Notes under the pieces: generated by a model
The model's input: only the letters and a program-made list of their open reading frames with translations
What the model was told of the DNA's origin: nothing
Database searches by the model: none
Program-made: the position numbers and the translations under genes
NCBI GenBank assembly: GCA_004194705.1
Contig: SADC01001344.1
Location: forward strand, 248,001-312,000
DNA length: 64,000 bases
Direction: 5' to 3'
Source of the DNA: Ditylenchus dipsaci
Lineage: Eukaryota; Nematoda; Chromadorea; Rhabditida; Anguinidae
Shown here: one piece after another, positions 1 through 9,000 of the stretch
How the letters are laid out: the number at the start of each line of letters is the position of its first letter
Numbering within the stretch: the stretch's first letter is position 1

Positions 1-596
1 GCAAATGCCTATTAAAAACAACAATTGTTTGTGTCATAATTATTATTATTGCTGTTCTTAGTAACAGAAATTACTTTCTGCTGCTCACACACAAACATAC
101 CCTTTTCAAACCTTCTAAAGCAATAGCTTAGCCAGTTTCAAATGGATTATTGGAGGCATTTTCTCCTGCTTGTTTTGTTAGCGGCTGTTACTGGCACCCT
201 GCAGCCATGCATCGATTGCCGCGCTCGTTTGGAATGCCGTTGCCCAGGGCTGCCAGCCAGTCTTTTTCTTGTTTTAGCTGTGTGTGTGTCTAGAGAGTCT
301 AGATGTGAGCACAGGGCCAGGCAGTTGAATTTTATTGGAATATTTTATTTTATTCTTTTCTCTTTCCTTTAACCACTTTTCTTTGCTTGAGCATTGAGCA
401 ATTCCTATTGGTTTTTCTTAAGTTTTGCTCTGCTTAAGATTGTAGCTTGTGATACTATTTTTGTTGATTTTTTTATGTAATTTTTTAAGAATCTGTAAAC
501 TTTCAGTCATAGCGTGTTAATTGCCAGGCAGTTTTGAAAAAGTTAATTTTGGTTCGAGTCAAAATATTTATATATGATGTTCACTATTTAATTACG

Positions 597-706
597 ATTT
601 TCAGGCTTGGGCAAAGGTAAGGACAGATTTAAACATGAGTTTAATATGTACTTGACTCCGTTTTAACATACGCTAGCAAACCCTTGCCTAAGCCCAAAAC
701 ACAAAA
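597..706. repeat. Short imperfect inverted repeat with TTAGGC-like arms
   Basis: The left arm reads AGGCTTGGGCAAAGGTAAGG and the right arm contains CCTTGCCTAAGCCC, so the segment can fold back. Related arms (GCCTACCTTTGCCTAAGCC and variants) occur near 9720-9832, 30390-30450, 35500-35615, 39993-40065 and 61130-61180. The rest of 1-988 has no convincing gene. One short ORF at 142-372 starts with a hydrophobic stretch but lacks splice or homology support. Confidence 0.55.
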
Positions 707-988
707 AAGCCTAGGAAGGAAATGTATGCTTGAAGACGTAAAGTCAATTTTTTTTGAAGAATGTTTAGAATTTTTTTAACATGAAAGGCACAGACAAAAA
801 ACTCCTCATTGTAGTTATCTATATTGTGTCTAATCTTATAAAAACTTATAAAATTGGTGACAATTTGTCATTTACAGTGTGGTAGACTTGATCAAAAGTT
901 AACAAACAAATTGGTCAAAAGCCTGCTAAATGAATAAACTAGTTAGGCCGAAACTTAGTTAACCGAACTAATTATTTGTGTTAAAAAT

Positions 989-1419
989 AGGGTGGTACGG
1001 TTACGGTATATTTTTGATCCGGTTTATTTTTTCTCAGACATTTTTATCAAAGATTTGACAGAAATTTTTACATTTTGCGGACCCCTTACACTAAAATTTC
1101 TTCTTCTTCAAAATAAGATATTAAACGTACAAAAAATAAACAATAATTCAGGAAAAAATCAGGAAAAAAATAAAAAAAAAAATCAGGAAAAAAACCGGTT
1201 CAAAAAAACCGGTCGGTTTTTTACCGATTTCTTTCGGTTAACCGGGGTTTTAGTGCAACTATTGTTTATTTTTTGTACGTTTAATATCCTATTTTGAAGA
1301 AGAAGAAATTTTAGTATTAGGGGTCCGCAAAATGTAAAAATTTCTGTCAAATCTTTGATAAAAATGTCTGAGAAAAAATCAACCGGATCCAAAAATATAC
1401 CGTAACCGTACCACCCTAG
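989..1419. repeat. 430-bp near-perfect palindrome (foldback/MITE)
   Basis: The element starts AGGGTGGTACGGTTACGG and ends CCGTAACCGTACCACCCT, flanked by TA. The two arms are almost identical for about 190 bp each, around an A/T-rich centre with ACCGGTT motifs. ORFs in both orientations here are mirror images of the palindrome and not genes. Near-identical arms suggest a young insertion or arm conversion. Confidence 0.85.
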
Positions 1420-1768
1420 TTAAAAAGATGGATGTTTGAAATTTTTTGTTTCCTAAAAATTCCACAAGAGGGATTTAAATTTCAACTTATTATACTTTTT
1501 TCTGTGTAGTGTGCTTTAATGTCTTTCTATATGCGAGGTGAGATTTTTGTTAATATTTTTGTTGCTTTGTTTTGTTTTCGGTTAGAGAGACATTTGAATA
1601 TCAACAAGGTCGGTGATTGGTGTTTGTCAGATGCTCCGATTTGAGATTATTTTACTACTCTAAATTAATATTTTCAGATGAGCAATGCCTGAAAATAAAT
1701 ATTTTATTTTTATAGACATGGATAATATTTTGGGCTTTCTTCTGTCCGAAAATAATGCCTTCTTGTCG

Positions 1769-2008
1769 TTAAAGGGCCATTGCCGTCTCCAACAACAGTT
1801 GTCCCCCGCCAATTCAGACTTTTTTCTTTATCGTTGGGTTTACGTACGAATTTTTCAACTTTTTTCTAACAAACTATACCTAAAATTAAATTCTAGGCCT
1901 TGTTTTGTTAGAAACCAAGCTGAAAAATCCGTTCACAAGTTGAATAATTAGGCAAAAAATTTTGAATTGGCGGGGGACAATTCAAAACAGGTGGCAATGG
2001 CCCTTTAA
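1769..2008. mobile_element. TTAA-flanked AAAGGGCC MITE, copy 1
   Basis: This is a 240-bp inverted-repeat element with ends TTAAAGGGCCATTGCC and GGCAATGGCCCTTTAA. It is flanked by TTAA as in piggyBac-like or C. elegans PALTTAA-type elements. Inner arms contain CCGCCAATTC on the left and GAATTGGCGG on the right. The interior carries TTGTTTTGTTAGAAACCAAG, shared with copies at 28750, 47577 and 56385 and a fragment at about 25338-25445. There is no coding capacity. Confidence 0.8.
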
Positions 2009-3027
2009 ACACTTTTTCTTGTCTTTAAAAGTTTTTTCTGGAATCTTAGCTTTTTCGGGGATCCTAAGTTTTTTAAAATATCTTATATTATTGAAAATTT
2101 ACCGAGAATCAGACCGAAATTTCGACTTTTCGTATAAGAGCATCGAGGCAAACTACCTTTATAAAATCTTTTTGCTACTAGACTTTTTCCAAATTTTCGG
2201 TCAAAACTTCGTAAAAAATTGACTCTTATCAGTAGACGGAAGCCCTTGAAATTTTGCAGTTTTTTTTTTCAATTCAAAGTTTTGATAATATGTGACGCTC
2301 AACCTTATTTGACGGACATTGTTATAAAATTTTTTATAAAAATATCATTGTTAGCGAAACTGTTTGTTGATACAGGTGATCGAAAATCAATAGCTAACCT
2401 ACTCAGCTAAGCTTTATTCTTGACGTAATTGACGATAATTCACTTACTTTTAGCCAAACACTCTCAATTTTAAAAGCCATCTTGAGAATTTTTATAGCAA
2501 TTTTGCAAACTTTTTCAAATTAATTTTCAATTTCATATACATCATATTTCATTCTGTTTAATATCCTAACTTTGGTGTGGCCCATCAAAAATATGGCTTT
2601 CTAAATTTGCGATGTTTTTTATTTGTTGTGAATTTTTTATTTGATTATTGCTGAAATTTCTTTATGGACTTTAATAACTTAACAGGACTTCAAAAACGCC
2701 CCTAATGGTTCAAATAAGATGGTTGCCATTTCAGGCTATATCTCAGCAACAAACCATTTTTTTGAATTTCGCGTATATATTTAAATTGCAAAAAATGAAC
2801 TTACTAAAGAAAAATTTAAAATAATAGAAAAATTCAACAAATTACATATTTATTGTAATCGAATATTTTGTAAACGTTTTTCTATAATTTCTTTATTCTT
2901 TATGAATTTAGCATAAAGAATTGTTGAACTTTGCGCAGAACACTGCGTGTTTGGTGATTGGCTATAATTTGCAGTAGTGACTGGCTATATTTCTATTTTG
3001 ACTAATCTAAATTCTATCTAAAGCATT

Positions 3028-6000
3028 ATGGTAAAGTTGCACGACCAACCCGAAGAAGAATTGGAAGAAGAAGAGGAGGAGGCCAAGACACCAAACCCAC
3101 CTTCAAAGATGATGTAGAAGAAGAGGAGAATGACCTAAACAAGGAGGAAATGCCCGATGAATTGCCACAAGAGAAAGTATCTATTAAAAGCAAGTCGAAA
3201 CCTCCTCCAGCTAAACCTACTTCTTCTTACAAATTGGAGTAAGCTTTTTGCTTTTGAGATTGCTTCAAGAAGTATTTCGCAAATTCAAGCAAGCGCGAGA
3301 CACAAGCTACTCCAAAAGTTTACTTCGGAAAATTGTTTAATTTATTAAAGGGCAAAACTTTTTTTTGTCACAGATTCACTTTTTTCTGTCACAGATTCAC
3401 TTTTTTTGTCCTAGATTCACTTTTTTTTGTCCCAGATTTCCTCATTTCTGTCCCAGATTTAGCTCAAACCACAGGGGGACCAAGCACTTACAAAATTGGT
3501 CAAAAAAATTTTCTCTCATAACAGCCTGAAAGTTTTTCTATAACGTTTCTATCATGTTTTAAGCATTTTCGCCAAAAATTATTTTTTCCGCAAAAATTTT
3601 TGCCTTGGGGGACCAAGGTCCCATTTCAGGCTCCTGAAAACTTTGGACTACCTTGGTCCCCCAAGGCAAAAAATTTTGCGGAAAAAATAATTTTTGGCGA
3701 AAATGCTTAAAACATGATAGAAACGTTATAGAAAAACTTTCAGGCTGTTATGAGAGAAAATTTTTTTGACCAATTTTGTAAGTGCTTGGTCCCCCTGTGG
3801 TTTGAGCTAAATCTGGGACAGAAATGAGGAAATCTGGGACAAAAAAAAGTGAATCTGTGACAAAAAAAAAGTGAATCTGTGACAGAAAAAAGTGAATCTG
3901 TGACAAATCAAATCTGTGACAGAAAAAAGTGAATCTGTGACAGAAAAAGTGAATCTGTGACAAATCAAATCTGTGACAGAAAAAAGTGAATCTGTGACAA
4001 AAGAAGTGAATCTGTGACAAAAAAAAGTATTGCCCTTTATTAAATCGAATAATCAATTTTTTTTAAATCAAATAATTAGTTAAAATTTATTCAAATTTCA
4101 AATTTCATAAAAAATACTTTTTTGTGCAACCAGATACTGCACAGGGAGGGCCAAAAAATTTAGGAAACCTGTAATTCCTATTGCTTTTCATGCATTTCTC
4201 TTGTGTTTTATATCAAAAAGCTCGCAGTTATCTTAGCTATTGTCATCGATTTTTCGGGAAAGTAGGTAAGGCGAGGAACTACACCCAGTATAATATATGT
4301 GCTAGATGTAAATTTTCTAAATTTGGCATTTTAAGAGCTACAAGCAGGGGACCAGAATCCTCCGGAAAAATTTTGGCCGACAAAGCAATTGATTTCAAAG
4401 ACAAGATCAAGTACAGAATTGAAAAGCATGGTCCTGGAAGTAAGTTTTTTTATTATTTTAAAACAAAAGATACAGAATGCGTTAAAAATGTGTTTTAAAA
4501 CTTAATATCATTCACAAAATTTTTTATTCAAAAAGCTTGAAAACATAGATCTCATTGATAATTATGTCAAAAATGTGCATTCACATTTTCACCAAATTTG
4601 CAGACATTTGCCTAACGTCTAATCAAGAACCGAACACAGCTTGATGATACAGTCAAAACTCGATTCAAGGACACTCAAGAGACCGGCAAAAATGTTGTCA
4701 ATAAATCGAGCGTCCTTTAACCGAGCTTCTTTTATTAAGCAGGCTATGGTCTATTGATAATGAAGAATATCGTAGTTAATATACGGTATAGAATAGGGTA
4801 TATGATCTGATATGCACCTTCGACATGCCGATAGACAATCGAACAATCGTGTGAAGTGTTTCGGGATTCAAAAACAAGCTGTCGACATGTAGATGAGGGG
4901 ATAAAAAAATAAACACTTTATAAGATTTGAAAATTGTTGTATAGTGTGATTTGTATCACCTGTTGTCTTGCAGTGATATGATATTGTGTTAGTATATAAG
5001 GTCTGAACGTCTGTGTTCAGGATCAGTTTGTGTCCGAATAAAGCTATTAAGAAGTCGTGTGCATTCGAATCTCTCTAGCAATTCCCGAGGATACAACATT
5101 GGCGTACTCGCAATGGATATGGACCAATTCCAACAGTTTATGGCGATGCAACAGCAGCAACAGCAAGCAGCGATGGCTCAAATGGTGGCTCTCTTCCAGC
5201 AATAGCAGCAACAGAATAGTGGTGGTGGCGACAATGCTCAGCAAGTGCCTGCCGTGGTCTCAACTCTGCCTCAGTTGCCTGATATGGAAGTCTTCTCAGC
5301 AGATGACAGTGATCCAGCCAAGTTCGAAAATTGGATGGTGTGTTTCAAGTTCTCTCTCGACTGTACAGCTCCGAATATGGTGGATGCCTGCAAGGTGAAG
5401 CTCCTGATGACGAAGCTCTCTGCCAAAGCCTTTGCTGAATACAGAAAGAGTGTCCTGCCCAGGGATGTGGTCGACTTCAGCCTGGAAGAAACGGTTTGTG
5501 GCCTTTCCAAAGTTTTTGCTCATTCTCGCTCTTTGGTAGTTGATCGCTATGAGTGCCTGCGCCTGGTCAAAGATGATGGTGAAGAATTCTGGCATTTCGT
5601 CAACCGTCTCAAAGGTCAGCTCCGCTTGTTCAAGTTCAGTGCTTTGAAGGAAGAAGAGTTCAATTGCCTGCTCCTGCTTTTGGGTCTCAAGTCAAATGGT
5701 GATGCAGTGCTTAGAACAAGAATTCTCCAGCGTCTCAATGAAAAAGGTGACCAAGTCAAGTTCGATGAAATTGTGGAAGAATCTGCCAGCTATCTCTCGA
5801 CAATTGCTGAAGCGAAGCATCTGGAAAGAAAGGTAGCGCCCTCCTACTTCGGGATCAATCAGATGGGTCAGAAGAAAGCTGCTCCAAGTCAGGCCTGCTT
5901 TCGATGTGGGAAGATGCATTGGTCAGATGATTGCTATGCCAGAATATTGAAGTGCTATCAGTGCAATGAATTTGGTCATCTCAAGAGTCAGTGCTCCAGC

Positions 6001-9000
6001 TTCAAGAAGTTCTGGAAGCCAGAGAAGAATTCTAAAGTCAATGTGGTTGTGGCTCCGTCTGTGATGATCAATGCTGTGGGTTCCGAAAACCAGCTCATCA
6101 AGAAGGAAGTGGAAGTCAATGGCAAGCCGGACAAATTCGTATTGGATACGGGGGCTCAGCCGAATATCATCAATGAGGCAGTATACAAGTCATTAGGCAG
6201 TCCGAAGGTCAAAGAAAGCACAGTGGTGGCCAAGCTCTGTGATGGTTCTTTTCTGAAGTTCCTTAGTGAAGGGTCGCTTGCATGGCAGCAAATGGTCGGT
6301 TCAGCAATCAGTGTTTCTTCGTGGCTAAGAAATGTGCGCTCAATCTACTGGGAATTTCTGCTCTGAAAGCGCTTGGGTTTCTCAGTGTGCCGCTGCAGCA
6401 GTCTTCAGTCAATGCAGTGGTGGCTCCGATCTGTCAAGATGATGCTAATTCCGAAGATTCCTGGAACAATGATGATGACGTGGTCATTGGTGCTCCAGAA
6501 GTCAGCGAGGAAGAATTTGGTTGGGAAATTGCCGCAAGCATCAGCAGCCTTCCAATCTCGTTTGATGAGCTCGTCAGTTCCGTCGAAGATGATCCAGTTC
6601 TCGGTCAAGTGATGGAGTGCATCTTGAATGGGTGGTCAAAGTCTGCAAAGTCCGGAAAGTGCAGTGAATTCTACAGTCGGCGTCAGCATCTCTGTTCAAG
6701 ATGAAGCCTTGGTGGATAAGCTCGAAGATGTTCCGCTTGCTCAGCCTACTTCTGTGTCTACTGCTCGTTCTCCTCTGATAGTGCAAGCGCCTGTGGTCGA
6801 ACCAGTGCTTCCTCGAACAGTGCGTCGCTCAGCAAGAGTCCCGAAGCAAAGAATGCTGCTGCAGCCAAGTGGAAAGAAGTTCTACAAGAAAGAGCCTCCT
6901 AATGGATAAAAATCTCTGTCCACCCAACCCGTTGTACGGGGAAGGTGTTGTATAGTGTGATTTGTATCACCTGTTGTCTTGCAGTGATATGTTATTGTGT
7001 TAGTATATAAGGTCTGAACGTCTGTGTTCAGGATCAGTTTGTGTCCGAATAAAGCTATTAAGAAGTCGTGTGCATTCGTCTATCTCTAGCAATTCCCGAA
7101 GATACAACAAAAATACATCATTGACATGTCTAAGTGTACTTAAATCAAGTTTCGACTGTGTCAGGGTATGAGATGATACAAAATATATCGGCAAAAGTGT
7201 AATTATTAAAGAGTTACCTTTTCGCAGATTATTCAAATTATCGTATTTTCTTTATTAAGGCACCCGGTTCATTATTTTTCAACCCCCTAAAAATCTCAAA
7301 GTTGTCCTTCAAAAATGGCCTTAACTCTAAAATCCTAGTCAAACATATGAGGGGGGGGTTCATTATTAGAGAGGGGTTCCTTGATAGAGAAAATACGGTA
7401 GTTACGATGTTTCTAAAAATGAAAAAATGGCGGAAATAGATTGTAGTAAATTTCATGAAATTAAATTAAATATTTTTCAGTTTAGTAAAAAAAGTTTTAG
7501 TGCCTCAATGGGCGGTTCTGTTTCTTGGAGTGATAGGTTTGGCTATTGTGCTTGGCTGTGTTTACCTTCTCATTCGCAAACTATTCGGCAAGAAGAGGCA
7601 TGGAGAGAAAAACAAAGGCAAAGGTGGAATTGGTGGTCTTAAAGGTTTCTTTAAACCAGGTGGAGCTGGTGGAGACCTTGCTGCAGGCATCACTCTAACA
7701 AAGTAAATTATAGTTTTTTCCTTGGCAAACAATAAAAAATAGCCTAAAGTATTAGATTAATCCAAAGTCGCGCTAATTTAAAACTTAAAATGACAATTTG
7801 TTACAATGGTGAATGCTGTAACTACTAAACTATGAGTATTGTGCAAAACATAAGATGTTTTGAAAATTGCCAATTTTTTAAATTGTCTTCAAAACAAAGT
7901 GACTCAAATTTTTTTGCAATTAAAAATTTGATTCTTGTCCATCAATGCAAAACGGTTTTACATTTTTTTGTTAAAATCACTCAAAGTAGTTAAAAGCATC
8001 ATAAAAAATTGTGTGCGTAGGACTTTGGCAATTTTAGCGAAGCCTTTCTAGGAAAAATGCTCAAAACATCGTAGAAACACTGCAAAAAATGGGCCTTATA
8101 GGAAAAAAAAAATTGAAAAAAAATTCAGCGTACAAGTTTCAGCTGATTTTAATGATGAACCTAAATAATGAGAAACAAATATGTAATTCAACAACATTTT
8201 TGGCCTTATCTTAAAAATATGACAAACGCATCTCAAAATACTGAAAGTAGCCTGGATATTAAGATAATTTCGGTCAAATTTAATTTTGTCAATAAATAAT
8301 AATTTTGTTTTGATTTGAATGCAAGTAGGGCCCTAGGTTTGCTAGGGAATATCAGAGCGAACATAACGTCAACGATGTTAGGATTAGGAACATTAAAAAT
8401 ACTTTGTAAAACACCATTAAATAAATATGGATTTTTCAATTCCATCCTGTTGTTTATTGTCGACCTTGAGTCAAAGTACAGACCGAAAAAATTGGGTGAA
8501 AAACAACACAAACTTTTGCTTAATTGTTTAGTATGGCTTTTAATTAAAGCTGGAGTGTTGATACTAGTTATTGTATTTCAATAAAACAAATTAGTATAAG
8601 CTATTTTTAGGCAGTATGTAGTGCACATAAGTCTAGCACTTGCACAGAATGTAAGAACACACCCACAAAAGAACGCAAAATAAGCCCAGAAATGCAGGCT
8701 ATCAATGACAAATTAAAACAAGATGAAGAAAATGATGCAAAAGCAAAAGCAATAGCTGCAAAGGCAACTTATTAGCAACCATTTCACTAATTTAGCAAAC
8801 TATACAGTACAAAGAATGGAAGAGAACAAATTATTATTTACAAAAAATATTTTTACTAAAGTCTTGAAAATGTTAATTTGAAATTTTTAGTTACAAAATG
8901 ATCTGGAAGGCTTGGAAGAGCACATGGAACAAAACGAAAAGGAGCAGGCTGAAGAAAAGAAGAAGTAACTATTTTTGTTTTAATGCAGTGTGCGGCATTA

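Larger units (their letters stand above)
4935..7109 (+). mobile_element. Internally deleted Ty3/gypsy-like LTR retrotransposon
   Basis: The element has two 164-bp LTRs starting TGTTGTATAG and ending GATACAACA. The insertion is flanked by a perfect 5-bp duplication, AAAAT, at 4930-4934 and 7110-7114. A purine tract (ACGGGGAAGG) precedes the 3' LTR. The interior has gag with zinc knuckles, a protease, and only the tail of integrase; reverse transcriptase, RNase H and the integrase core are missing. The LTRs differ at about five positions by eye, so the insertion is fairly recent. It sits in synaptotagmin intron 1 in the same orientation as the gene. It could move only with helper proteins. Confidence 0.92.

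Noticed and set aside
142..372. ORF starting MDYWRHFLLLVLLAAVTG, signal-like
   Set aside because: There is no splice or homology support, and the tail becomes low-complexity hydrophobic sequence; a chance ORF is more likely.
3333..4056. ORFs with repeated FFCHRFTF motifs
   Set aside because: They come from the tandem GTGAATCTGTGACAAAAAA units in the palindrome arms.
5113..6909. The retrotransposon as an active retrovirus-like element
   Set aside because: There is no envelope gene, no reverse transcriptase and no integrase core; gag has a stop codon and the frame is broken.
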